From Malaya genurostris (lineage: Eukaryota > Arthropoda > Insecta > Diptera > Culicidae), in NCBI RefSeq assembly GCF_030247185.1, contig NC_080572.1:126048405-126112404 (forward strand): a stretch of DNA of 64,000 nucleotides. Direction: 5' to 3'. The position numbers were made by a program, and so were the translations under genes. The notes beneath the pieces were generated by a model, which was not told where the DNA came from, made no database searches, and saw nothing but the letters and a program-made list of their open reading frames with translations. Shown here one piece after another: positions 1 to 9,495 of this stretch (position 1 is the stretch's first letter; each line of letters opens with the position of its first letter).

Positions 1-385
1 ACAGTTTAGTTAAAACAACAATCGATTAGTTGTACCAAATATTAACCAATCGAATTCAGAAAATCAACTAATATTCTGGTTGAAATGGGATCGCGGGTGG
101 TTCCGTGCAGTGGCTCTTTCCAGGGCCAATCAATATATAATGAAATCAATTACATCTTCGAATACCATCTTTTGTTGTTAATGTAAATGACACTGTGATC
201 GATTGCATCTTGTATGACGTATGATGTGGTCGCCTGTTTATGGAAACGGTCGGGGATGAACATAATCTATGCACTGTATGAACGAGAAAAAAGTCTATGT
301 CGTTTCAGCGCATTTTACTTTTTTAAACAATAAACAATTTTTAAACAACAACGGACGTGTTTAGAAATCTCTTTGTAATAAAAGT
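1..385. other. Intergenic sequence left of the Transib element
   Basis: AT-rich sequence with no convincing coding region. I see nothing I can name here. It ends at the 5-bp target-site duplication of the Transib element. Confidence 0.5.
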
Positions 386-390
386 CGTTG
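386..390. repeat. Left 5-bp TSD (CGTTG) of the Transib element
   Basis: CGTTG directly precedes the CACAGTG terminus and is repeated exactly at 4,862-4,866 after the right terminus. Confidence 0.85.
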
Positions 391-484
391 CACAGTGGGA
401 AAAAATCGATGAAAACCCACAAAGAATTCTGTAACTCATGAACTAATTGAGATAGGTCAACAAACCAAAGCGTTTCTTATGTAA

Positions 485-1470
485 AAATGTCCAAGGAATT
501 CAATGGAATGGTTTACAATGGCCGCACGAATCGCAATCCTGCTTGTTTTACCCCAAATGTACAGCAGTTTTGGGGTTTCCTATAACATTCGCTCTGTAAC
601 TTGAAAAGAAGTTGAGTGCGGTATTCTGAAATAGCCTACTTTCATGTAAAAAAGTCTGGAGAATCAATTAGAAGAACCCACACTGGCGCACGAAACGTTT
701 TGGTGGCTATTTACCCCAATTCCTCCATTTCATGAGATCCTTACTGTAAATCGTCCTTAAATCTTTGTAAAACTTCTTGCAAATTTTCTAAATCTAGCTT
801 GTAAAAAAAATCTGGAGAATCGAATAGAAGAACCTACACTGGCCGCACGAAACGTTTTAATGACTATTTTACCCCATTTGCTCCATTTTAGGGTATTTAA
901 TTGTAAATCGGTCTTAAATCATGGTAAAACATATTGGAAGTTTACTAAATGTAGCTTATCTTATAGAAATAAGTTCGTAGAACCGAATGGAAGAATCTAC
1001 ACTGGTCGCACGAAACGTTCTGGTGACTATTTTACCCCATTTCTTAATTTCATGATATCTTATTGTAAACCGTTCTTCAATCTCGGTAAAACTTATGAGA
1101 AGTTTACTAAATCTAGCTTATCTTATGAAAAAAAAATGTCTGGAGAATCGAATAGAAGAACCTACACTGGCCGCACGAAACGTTTTAATGACTATTTTAC
1201 CCCATTTCCTCCATTTTAGGGTATTTTATTGTAAATCGATCTTAAATCATGGTAAAACATATTGGAAGTTTACTAAATCTAGCTTATCTTATAGAAAAAA
1301 GTCTGTAGAGCCGAATGGAAGAATCTACACTGGCCGCACGAAACGTTCTGGTGATTATTTTACCCCAATTTCATGATATCTTCTTGTAAGTCGTCCTTGC
1401 ATCTTGGTGGAACTCGTTGAAAGTAATCTGGAGAAACAAATAGAAGAATTCAAATTTACCGCATGAATCG
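485..1470. repeat. Left subterminal tandem array of the Transib element, ~163-bp units
   Basis: A conserved core (GCACGAAACGTT, sometimes GCACGAATCG) recurs at about 527, 691, 848, 1,011, 1,176, 1,339 and 1,464, giving a period of 157-165 bp apart from a shorter last unit. Each unit also has a TATTTTACCCCA-type block and a GTAAATCGTCCTTAAATC-type block. Open frames across the array arise because the period and the low stop density repeat; they are not genes. The same unit lies inverted in the right arm. Confidence 0.85.
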
Positions 1471-1595
1471 TTCTCTAATATCATATGATTTCTTGATAAA
1501 AAAAATTCTGCAGTTTGGAGAATATAGAGTAAGTAATAACAAAGAAATTGGGCCCATCCGGACCGCTTCAAAAACGTTTATTAAACCCACGGAGT

Positions 1596-2210
1596 TCAAT
1601 CACTATCATCATCATCATCATCAGAGGTACAATTGCCATCAGTGCAGTCACTTTGTTCATCAATTTCTTCGAAGAAACGGACAAACATTTCTCGCGTGAG
1701 AAAATCAGTCTCCTTCGCCCAACACATGCTTCGCACTCGACAGAATGTGTCCGATTGTAGACTCGGAACTGAGTACAAAACTGTTTCTCTCGATTCCAAT
1801 CTCATACTCATGGAATGTTCAGTGAATAGTGAATCATCACGTGTGAGAAATTTTGCCTGATTGTAATGACTGAAACCAGTTGCGGAATCCGGACCAGCGG
1901 AAACGTGCATCAAACAGTCCAACACACCTTCTGTTTATGTCGAGGCCAGTTTAGACCTTACGTCGTCGAGTTCCATGATTCTTTCGATATCATTTATGAT
2001 TAAGTCTCGAATCGGAATTTTTACCGACAAATATCCTGCATTTACATTGGGTTCGGCAAATCGAGGAATTATATCGTTACGAAAGGTCATAACGTCTTTC
2101 CAGGGAGTCAACTTTTGCCCCATTCCTCTCTTCACGAAGCTAGCGATTCCTGTGTACTTGTTCTTTGTCAGACCCAATCGTGTCTTCATCATCAGACAAT
2201 CTTCAATTGA
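1596..2210 (-). pseudogene. Transib transposase remnant (RAG1-like core, first catalytic Asp region)
   Basis: Two consecutive minus-strand frames (1,935-2,210 and 1,596-1,925) are one reading frame split by a single TAA. The distal part has GPDSATGFSHYN, placed like the RAG1/Transib first catalytic Asp motif, followed about 45 residues later by a P..S..FCR....W.KETDFLT block. That block resembles the conserved Pro/Cys/Glu-rich segment downstream of that Asp in RAG1 and Transib. The frame ends in an acidic DDDDDDSD tail encoded by a short ATC repeat, so the rest of the catalytic domain, with the second Asp and the Glu, is missing. Family placement rests on this alignment by eye plus the element's ends and TSD. 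Confidence 0.65.
2198..2210. repeat. Left 13-bp TSD of the ORF1-only retroelement
   Basis: AATCTTCAATTGA occurs here and again at 3,388-3,400 right after the A-rich tail. It is a perfect target-site duplication and shows that the insertion split the Transib transposase frame. Confidence 0.9.
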
Positions 2211-3387
2211 TCAGATCGCTTTCACATCTCATCCAAGTCAGTCGATATAACAAAACCGCTTACGTTCGGGACGGAAGAATCCAAGTACAGTATTGTGTGG
2301 TGAACAATTGAAAGACCTCGAAATGAGTGAATCAAATGAACAAAAGCTACCGCCGACACGAAAGAATACAATTGTTGTTGACTTCAGGCAGTGCAAAATT
2401 CGACCTTCAATACGAGAACTTGAAGGTTTGCTTAAGGAGCAAATGCATCTTGACATTAAACGTGTTCATTTACTTCAATGCAATATAACGAATAATGTTG
2501 TTTACATCCAGTTTTATAAAGAGTTGGATGCAATTCAATTCGCAAAAGACAATAACAATGTGCACTATGTGGAGCACGAGAACATTAAGTACAACATTTC
2601 AGTATATATGAAAGATAGTGCTATAGAAGTGCGTGTGCATGATCTTCCCTCAAGCATCATCGATTCTTATATTCGCAAAACTATGTCCCAATACGAAGAG
2701 ATTCTCTCTATCGAAAAAGAAAAGTGGAAGAACATGCGCTTGAGGAGGCCTATACCTTCTTATGTGATTTACGGTCAAGATACAAGAATTCCGTGCAAAT
2801 CACTTGTCACCTATGACAATCAGATGGCCACATGTCAATATTGCCAAAAAGCTGTTCACTACGGTAAGCCATGTGATAAACTGGATAAGGAGACAACTAC
2901 ACCAAAGGACAACGGTGCTTCCTTTACACCAACCCCAAGCAACCCCAGTACACCTGTGACAGCCACCAACAACAATGAAGCATCCCCTTCAACGAAACCA
3001 TCAGTATCCCCTATAGAATAAAGTACACCAGCTGCAGTTAACAACTTACCCTCCAACCAACCAGCAACTTCAACCAATGTACAACAAGGCGCATCTACAG
3101 CAACTCTCAACGCATCTACAGCAACTCTCAACCCAAGACTACGATCAACTAGGACAATGAAAAGAAAACGGAAATCACACACAACACCGACGATGAAGCA
3201 ATGAATGATGAGATAAGCCGCGGACGAAGTGCCCCCCGATCCTCGTTGGATGGAAATGGAAACTCATCTCCCCCTAGAAAAAGGGTGACAATAGCAAAAA
3301 AAAATTTAAGTAACAAAAATGTAAGCCAATCGGCCACGTAAAGCTTTTACGCAAAAAGGCCAGAATAAAAATTGTATTACAAAAAAA
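2211..3387 (+). mobile_element. ORF1-only non-LTR-type retroelement, full length, in Transib
   Basis: The 1,177-bp insertion starts TCAGATCGC, ends in a run of A, and is bounded by a perfect 13-bp TSD. These are the marks of target-primed reverse transcription. It encodes only a gag-like protein with a zinc knuckle; there is no endonuclease or reverse transcriptase. A second copy with the same 3' end lies at 26,777-27,270 on the minus strand, so this is a repeated family rather than one retrocopy. A partner LINE probably supplied the machinery. Confidence 0.8.
2293..3021 (+). CDS. Gag-like zinc-knuckle protein of the ORF1-only retroelement (frame broken near the C terminus)
   Basis: The 242-codon frame begins at 2,293; a start at 2,323 (MSESNEQK) is equally possible. 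Residues 25-170 look like an RNA-binding gag fold with no motif I can name. A retroviral-type zinc knuckle follows, CQYCQKAVHYGKPC (C-X2-C-X4-H-X4-C), then a Ser/Thr/Pro/Asn-rich tail. The stop at 3,019 looks premature: the same frame stays open and Pro/Thr-rich to about 3,202. After a shift, a basic region runs to a TAA near 3,341 with the C terminus SQSAT. The second copy also keeps SQSAT followed by TAA. The protein is expected to bind element RNA; no enzymatic domain is seen. Confidence 0.65.
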   Translation: MCGEQLKDLEMSESNEQKLPPTRKNTIVVDFRQCKIRPSIRELEGLLKEQMHLDIKRVHLLQCNITNNVVYIQFYKELDAIQFAKDNNNVHYVEHENIKYNISVYMKDSAIEVRVHDLPSSIIDSYIRKTMSQYEEILSIEKEKWKNMRLRRPIPSYVIYGQDTRIPCKSLVTYDNQMATCQYCQKAVHYGKPCDKLDKETTTPKDNGASFTPTPSNPSTPVTATNNNEASPSTKPSVSPIE

Positions 3388-3400
3388 AATCTTCAATTGA

Positions 3401-3665
3401 AGGTTGTCTAACTTTAGTTTCTCTAAAGCTGCTTTTGCTTATGCTTCGCCACCACTTCTCAGCATTTTCAATACCCGTTTAGTGGCCGAATTAAAAATGG
3501 CGATATGCAGCTGATTCTGTTGCTCGCAACAATTCTTCTAATGAATGTTCCTGTGACAACTTACGAGCATAAGTTTCTCTATTTCATTCTTTCAAACTGA
3601 CATAATCCATAGACTTACGTCCACGGATTTTGTTGCACTTTGACAGAGTATGTGGCGATATCTTC
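3401..3665 (-). pseudogene. Upstream part of the Transib transposase remnant
   Basis: On the minus strand the transposase frame continues past the retroelement, since removing it and one TSD copy joins the frame through PSIEDCLMM. It includes RGRKSMDYVS and LSQEHSLEELLRATESAAYR. Several in-frame stops lie between these pieces, so the gene is dead. Its function is inferred from continuity with the RAG1-like part at 1,596-2,210. Confidence 0.55.
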
Positions 3666-3669
3666 ATGC

Positions 3670-4210
3670 ATGAATGACATAGAGATTTTAAAGCATTTTG
3701 TGAGTATATTTATTCAAAAAAACCCACCATAAAAACATCAGAATCTAAGAAGCAGATCAAGTGAACTTACCATGAACGGTGCATCCAGCCATCGAGTTTT
3801 TATATCAAAAACCTTTTTTTTTTTGCTGCTGGTACTTCTTCAGAGCGTTTTAAATGTTTTCACCCATAATTTCAAACTACGATTTATCACATCTTCACTA
3901 GCTGTTAAGTTTTGGTTTAAAAAGGCTAGTACATTTTTGCTGTTCCGATTTTTTAAATAAACTTCAACGAGCTCTCGATTGGAAAACATTTTGAATCAAT
4001 CCAAATCCAAAGTGAGAATGACAGAAAGAATAAACGTGTGATGCAAGCGAGGGACACGAAAAGTTCAGTTTGGAATGGCGTAACAAAAAACTAAAAGTAA
4101 TGAAATGTAATAGAATGTAATAAAATATATAATAAGAATTCAGTGTGACAGTATAAAGAAATTTTAGATGAAGAATGTAATGAAAATATGATAAATGCAA
4201 TAAAAATGTA
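3670..4210. other. Interior of the Transib element without a recognisable gene
   Basis: AT-rich sequence between the transposase remnant and the right subterminal repeats. It may hold the decayed 5' end of the transposase gene; I see no supportable frame. Confidence 0.4.
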
Positions 4211-4800
4211 AAATAATAAAAATGTTTCTCTTCTTACAATCAAGTCAAGTATAAGTTACTCTATTTGATTCTCCAGACATTTTTCTATAAGATAAGTTAT
4301 CTACTTATAATGAACTTTCAACTAGATTCTTTTAAGATTTGAGGGTGTTTTATATCGAGATCTCACGAAATGGAGGAATTGGAGTAAAATAGCTACCAAA
4401 ACGTTTCATGCGGCCAGTATAAGTTCTGACATTCGATTCTACACACCTTTTTACATACGATAAGCTAGATTTAATAAACTTCCAATAAGTTTTACCGAGA
4501 TTTAAGGACGATTTACAATAAGATATCATGAAATTGAGAAAATGGGGTAAAATAGCCACCAAAACGTTTCGTGCGGCCAGTGTACACCCTTCAATTCGAT
4601 TCTCAAGAAATTTTTACATAAAATCAAGCTATTTCAGTAGACCGCACTCGATTTCTTTTCAAGTTACAGAACAAATACTACAGAAAACCCTAAAACTGTT
4701 GAAGATATTCGGGGTAAAACGAGCAGGATGGCGATTCGTGCGGCCATTAAAAACCATTCCATTGAATTTCTTGGATTTTTTATATAAGAAACACTTTTGT
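4210..4800. repeat. Right subterminal array of the Transib element, inverted ~163-bp units
   Basis: The left-arm unit appears as its reverse complement, with core blocks near 4,402, 4,565 and 4,732 (spacing 163 and 167 bp). The outermost unit aligns with the outermost unit of the left arm almost throughout, including the GGAATGGTTT and TTGAAAAGAA blocks. Confidence 0.85.
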
Positions 4801-4866
4801 TTGTTGCCTTTTCCATGGTTCCCGATTTCTTTGCGTGTTTCCTGTTTTTATTCCTACTGTGCGTTG

Positions 4867-5375
4867 TGATGGATATTGGTCTCAACTGGTGAGGAGGAGA
4901 ACTCAACCTTTTCGTTATTGGGTGCGCTGCTGCTCTGAGCCTCGATTGAAGAGAAACGAGTGATGAACTGAATGCTGCTCGTTCGGGCCGTCAGCAAACA
5001 TTGTGTGTGTCAGAGAGTGAAGTTTAGTGCAATGGAGAGATCCACTGTTTCAATTGAATTGAATGAAGTTTTACTGCACTGATGTATACACATGAAAGTG
5101 CAACTGATCACACATTGACCAGTGCTGTATCGCTACACTGCGCTTCGAAAGAGAATATGTTTCGTTGTTCTCTGCTAGTCTTAATGAGCAAGCAAGTTTT
5201 ACTCCTCTCAAAAAATAATAATAAAAACAAAACCAATAAGAACTTAACATATCTAGAAGAAATTAGAATACTACCAGGTGCTGGAATTAATTTGTACCGT
5301 TTTACGAAAGATAACATTTGCCAACTATTCATAATCAGTAAGCACACATACAAAAGAAAATATTCTCCAGAGAGC
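4867..5375. other. Intergenic sequence
   Basis: Starts with the right CGTTG TSD copy (4,862-4,866). An open frame at 5,082-5,411 is Lys/Asn/Ser-rich without a domain and runs into the next transposon's terminus, so I regard it as chance. Confidence 0.4.
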
Positions 5376-5377
5376 TA

Positions 5378-6263
5378 CACTCAAATAAAAATTCACTTTC
5401 GATTCACTTGAAAAATCACGTAAAATGGTTTCAAATGTCAAATTCAATATTTTACGTGACGAAAATGAATGTTATACGAACATCCCCTAAAATGAATAGA
5501 GTCATCACATAAGGTTTACGTGAATTGACCAAACGTCAAACAATTTACGTGAATTTCCAGTGCGAAAAACTCGATTTTGAAAATGTGTATATATTTGCGA
5601 GAAATGTTATTTAATTACAATTTTTAACTCTATCGACCGGACCATTCCAGTATGAAAGTTTCCATATGTTTGACTGGACCGAGTGCCTGCGTGAGTCCGG
5701 AAGTTCACCCGTTCCTGCCGAATGCTTTAAACAGGCCGTTGGTCCACCGGAAAAGGAGTTTAAAATCGGTATGAAGCTAGAGACACTGGAACCATGTAAT
5801 GCAACCTCAACCTACATCGGTAGTGTTGTGGGAGCTCTTGAATCTCGACTTCGGCTTCAGTTGGATGGCAGTGACAACAAAAACGATTTCTGGAGGCTTG
5901 TCGATTTGAGATACCACGACGTTATTAGTTGCTTTTTAAGCCATTGAAATTATATGCTAATTTTCTGAAATAAATGTTTTATTGTTCATTTCATAGATTT
6001 ATATAAAAATATGAAATTTCTCTTTTGACTTTAATCAATATATAAAATAGTAATTCTCTGGTATCGAAATTTGATATGAACTGATAGGTAAATGTGATAT
6101 GAACAACAGTACATTAAATTTTACCTACGAAACACGTAACTTTTACTGGATTATGCATTAAACAGCTTTTAAATGCCAGTCCATTAAAACCTACGTGAAA
6201 AGTAGGGTGGAAAATATTCACATAACTTTTCACGTAACTATAACATGATTATTATTTTGAGTG
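5378..6263 (+). mobile_element. TA-flanked TIR element carrying an MBT-domain exon
   Basis: The left end reads CACTCAAATAAAAATTCAC and the right end, on the other strand, CACTCAAAATAATAATCA; both are flanked by TA (5,376-5,377 and 6,264-6,265). Subterminal TTTACGTGA-type motifs occur in both arms. The ends resemble those of the elements at 42,845 and 62,507, which start CACTCAGAAA or CACTGAGAAA after TA. No transposase is present. The interior holds a protein-coding fragment of apparent host origin, so the element behaves like a Pack-type transposon. The superfamily (TA target, Tc1/mariner/pogo-like) is inferred. Confidence 0.65.
5645..5947 (+). pseudogene. Captured MBT-repeat exon (Scm/Sfmbt/L3mbt-type)
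   Basis: The frame encodes FDWTECLRESGSSPVPAECF, GMKLETLEP, then RLRLQLDGSDNKNDFWRLVD, which are diagnostic of a malignant-brain-tumour repeat as in Polycomb-group Scm, Sfmbt and L3MBTL proteins. MBT repeats bind mono- or dimethyl-lysine on histones. Only one repeat is present. Similarity stops sharply after WRLVD, and 13 unrelated residues lead to a stop. Directly upstream is a good 3' splice site (pyrimidine-rich, ending CATTCCAG), as if an exon with its acceptor had been copied. An AATAAA lies about 25 bp after the stop. The fragment is more GC-rich than its flanks and sits inside the TIR element. Confidence 0.7.
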
Positions 6264-6265
6264 TA

Positions 6266-8344
6266 CTGACATAGCGCATCTTAACAAGGAACGTCATTGT
6301 GTTCGTAGCATTTGTTATGCTTAAAAAATCTTTTTTCTTTTGGGAGTAATACTTACCTATTTTAACTTGACTCGTATTTTGATGGGAGTATACGGTTAGC
6401 GCGGCTCAAATATGGAAATTTTGGTTCGAAGATGAAGATGGTCAAGACAAAGTAAATTTGCTTCACAATGCAAGACTCCATGTTTCAAAGATAGCAAAAG
6501 CTTATTCGGGAATGCTAAAATTAGTTCTGAGCCCTCCACCATATTTACATTGCTTTATCCGATTACCATTTGTTACTATCCATGGTACATGACTTTTAAG
6601 AACAGAACTTCGAAGACCAAAAAATGACCAAGAATTGGAACGATTTATTCATCGAATCTGAAGAAAAAGTATACGTATACGCGGGATCTGAACTTTATCA
6701 TGAAGATACGATACAAATTAATTCCAACTCCTGATACGACCTTTTGTGTCGTATTTTACTGCAAAATCCATACTTTTGCTACTCGAAAGTATACGAGGAA
6801 TTTTTGACAACTTGAGAGAACAGTTCCACGTGAACTTTGTCGCGACTAAAAGCAATGAAAGTGAAATAGGGGCTGGGGTCCACTAGGAGATTGATAGTAC
6901 CTATTAGCTCTCTCCGGACTGTACCAGCCTAGATGCCGTGTGGAATCCGGCGGAAAAAAATGAACCAAGAATAGATCCACTGGGTTCCCGCTTCCATGTC
7001 GTAAAAGGCGACAATTGCAGGAGTTTCTTTTTCCTTTCAGTTATCAAATATTTTCAATGTTTTACTTCTGATTACTCTATTTTACTAAATCATCTCTTTA
7101 TTCAACCTATCAATTTCCGTCTAGCTTCGGAGAAAAGTTTTATTAGGAATGATTTCTTCTTCCATGTTATTGATTGTCTTTCAGAATTATAAAATGAATG
7201 ATAAAAATCAACCATTGCGCAAATCCGTTTATATTACAAAGTTAATAACAGAGATAACATATATCGGTATATTGAATACATAGTAAAAAACACTTGATAT
7301 TAATATTTCAAACAGTAAATTAATATTTTTCTCGGTAGCCGGCTGCCCAGATCAACTAATATAATAAATTAATAATTTTAATAAATAAATAAAACAATAA
7401 AGCGGAAATAATAAAGAATCAAGACGCGTGTGAAATCTGTTGACCTCTGTTGGGTGATTTAAAATGATTTTATAATAACTGTTTAGAATATTTCAATGCA
7501 ATGAATCAACTTTTTTGTCTAAATCCTATTCGCTCGTTTATTTTGTATCACGTAGTTTCATTTATAAAAACGTGCTTAATCCACCTAGCAGTGAGATGAT
7601 ACCTTTTTTTTATCAATCCGCATGTGTATTTTTGCATGACTAAAAAAAACGCGAAAGGTAGATGCATAAACGAGTGACTGCATACTCGACAGCCGGCTGT
7701 CCGGAGTTTTGTCAATTTCGGAGATTGACTGTTTCGTGCATTAAATTGCCAGCACAAAGTAACACATAAAACGATAATACTTAAAAACATTCTTGGTAGC
7801 CGGCTACCCAGAGCAATAAACACATGATAACATTATTAAAACATTTACTAACAAAGTATCCTCTCCTGTGATGCATGTGGGAATGCAGAGGATTCCTCGG
7901 TTCTTAGTAGCAACATGCATCGAACTAACAATCCTTTCCCTCCCAAGTAGATCTGCATTCGGACGTGGCCGGCGTCGGTATTGATCAGCATGCATTGTTC
8001 AATACAGTTTGCACAGTGTGAAACAATGTGTTATTCCCAAACATGTTACTTCAAAAATCATTTTGCAATCTCAATTGGTCCAGATCAATAACGGAGTAGC
8101 AACACACGGGCGGTCTCTAATGCTAATGCTAACTAAAAGCAATGAAAGGGAAATATTTGGTAACTTGAAAATACGAAACGTCTCGAACCTACTTTCTCAC
8201 TATTTCAATGCTGAACAATGTATTCACAAATTGAAGAAAGTGCATGCGGAAATACATCCGCCCTTTTTGAAAATCAGTCTTGAGTCGAAATGGCCAGGGA
8301 CTCTGTAATACAAAATTGGATGAAATCATTAGAACGCACATTAG
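6266..8344. other. Non-coding stretch with small repeat relics
   Basis: No gene is supported. Noted within it: a GC-richer patch at 6,865-7,025 ending in the small hairpin TGTCG-TAAAAGG-CGACA, which looks like a retroelement tail but cannot be named; three palindromic GCCGGC boxes at about 7,338, 7,691 and 7,800, two of them in a shared GGTAGCCGGCTRCCCAGA context; and a truncated copy of the 1.9-kb dispersed repeat at 7,555-7,650. Confidence 0.4.
7555..7650 (+). repeat. Truncated end of the 1.9-kb dispersed repeat
   Basis: The block around TAATCCACCTAGCAGTGAGA matches the starts of the copies at 22,525 and 24,373 and, inverted, the end of the copy at 40,932. Confidence 0.75.
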
Positions 8345-8346
8345 TA

Positions 8347-9493
8347 CACTAAGCTCTCTTTTTGCACGGTTTTTTTATACACGGCTTTTTTTACATGGAT
8401 TCCGGAATTAACACGGTTTTTATTTACGCAGTTTTCGCAATTAACACGGTTTCTGATGAGAGTTTAAAAAGCACTGTCATTTGTTTTTTGAGAAAAATTA
8501 AAAATAAGGGAATAGGTTGTCTGTAAGAAAACGATTATAAGAGCTAAATTAAAATTTGAAAGTTAACTAAAATCATTTACTTAACAATTCACGAGATCAT
8601 TGACTGTCGTTCATAGAATGATTAATCAGTCTTCAAATCTTCAATCCCTGTCGTAAATTACACGACAACGTCTCTTTCGCTTAGTTTTGGTGTATGATTT
8701 CAACATCGTCATTGATATCATCGAGAATTTCGTAGCGTTGAATAGTCGGGTTTACTAATCTCTGCAACTCTTCATCATATCGAGCAGTACAGTATTTTAT
8801 ACTCATTTGAATGATAAAACTCTAGAAGTATTATGATTTACCCCAATCAAATAAGTTGCTTCAGCAAGACACATAGTAATACGTTTTCTAATTTAATCCA
8901 TTTTCATCTCTATGAATTCTCCCCTTTTAATTCGCTGCGTGCATAGATCATCATCCAATACCCATGTCTTCCCACTCAGTTTAGTTGAAAATGACTATTA
9001 ACATCGTTAGTGTTTACTACACATCGCAACTTCGGAATTGAAAAGAACTTATTCTCAAGCTTTATTTGCAGTGAAAGTGTTTATGGGTGGTATTATTAGC
9101 ACTTCTTTAGTCGAACGTTCTAGATTCTACGTATTATCGTTCTTTTGAAAACCGAATTCAGCAGGCAGAAGGTATGAGCCCTTTTGATTAATTTGCATAT
9201 CGTACAACGTGTTTACTGAGTGTTCTAATTTGTCATCCAATGTGTTTTATCAAGTATGACTAGACCTTCTCGTAACCTCAGGCTGGTTCTTAGATTTCCG
9301 TTTTTATTGTGGAAAAACAGTTACATTTCATCAAAAACAAAACAAACAAATACTCAAATCTACGGTTTTTGGAATTATTACGTCAAATTTTCCACGCTTT
9401 TTTTTCGCACGGTTTCCACAATTAACACGGTTTTATTTTACACGGATTTTTTTAACATGGTACGTAACCCCCGTGTAAAACGAGACCTTAGTG
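8347..9493. mobile_element. TIR element with TA target site, pogo-like ends, no transposase
   Basis: Left end CACTAAGCTCTCTTTTTGCA; right end on the other strand CACTAAGGTCTCGTTTTACA. TA flanks both (8,345-8,346 and 9,494-9,495). Both subterminal regions carry several ACACGG/TTAACACGG boxes. The CTCGTTTTACACGG-like end and the TA target resemble pogo/Tigger elements, but that placement is by analogy. The 1,147-bp body has no credible coding frame, so it is non-autonomous. Confidence 0.65.
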
Positions 9494-9495
9494 TA

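Larger units (their letters stand above)
391..4861 (-). mobile_element. Transib-superfamily DNA transposon, decayed, with a nested retroelement
   Basis: The left end reads CACAGTGGGAAA and the right end, on the other strand, CACAGTAGGAAT. Identical 5-bp direct repeats CGTTG flank the element at 386-390 and 4,862-4,866. A CACWRTG terminus and a GC-rich 5-bp TSD are the known hallmarks of Transib, the transposon superfamily related to RAG1. The inverted arms (about 391-1,470 and 4,210-4,861) share long blocks, including a stretch around GTTTCTTATRT next to the ends. A broken transposase reads leftward inside. Without the ORF1-only retroelement and one TSD copy, the element is about 3.3 kb, a normal Transib size. 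It cannot be autonomous now. Confidence 0.85.

Noticed and set aside
391..430. A full recombination signal (heptamer, 12-nt spacer, nonamer) at the Transib left end
   Set aside because: Twelve bases after CACAGTG there is TGAAAACCC, only 6 of 9 matches to the RAG nonamer, and the right end does not show it at the same distance. Only the heptamer similarity is supported.
860..1376. Overlapping plus-strand frames with repeated LNHGKTYWKFTKSSLSY-like peptides
   Set aside because: They follow the ~163-bp subterminal repeats of the Transib element; the peptide repeats only because the DNA does, and the right arm gives a similar frame on the minus strand (4,350-4,562).
5082..5411. 109-codon plus-strand frame
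   Set aside because: No domain; it reads through the terminus of the neighbouring TIR element and has an equally long frame on the opposite strand.
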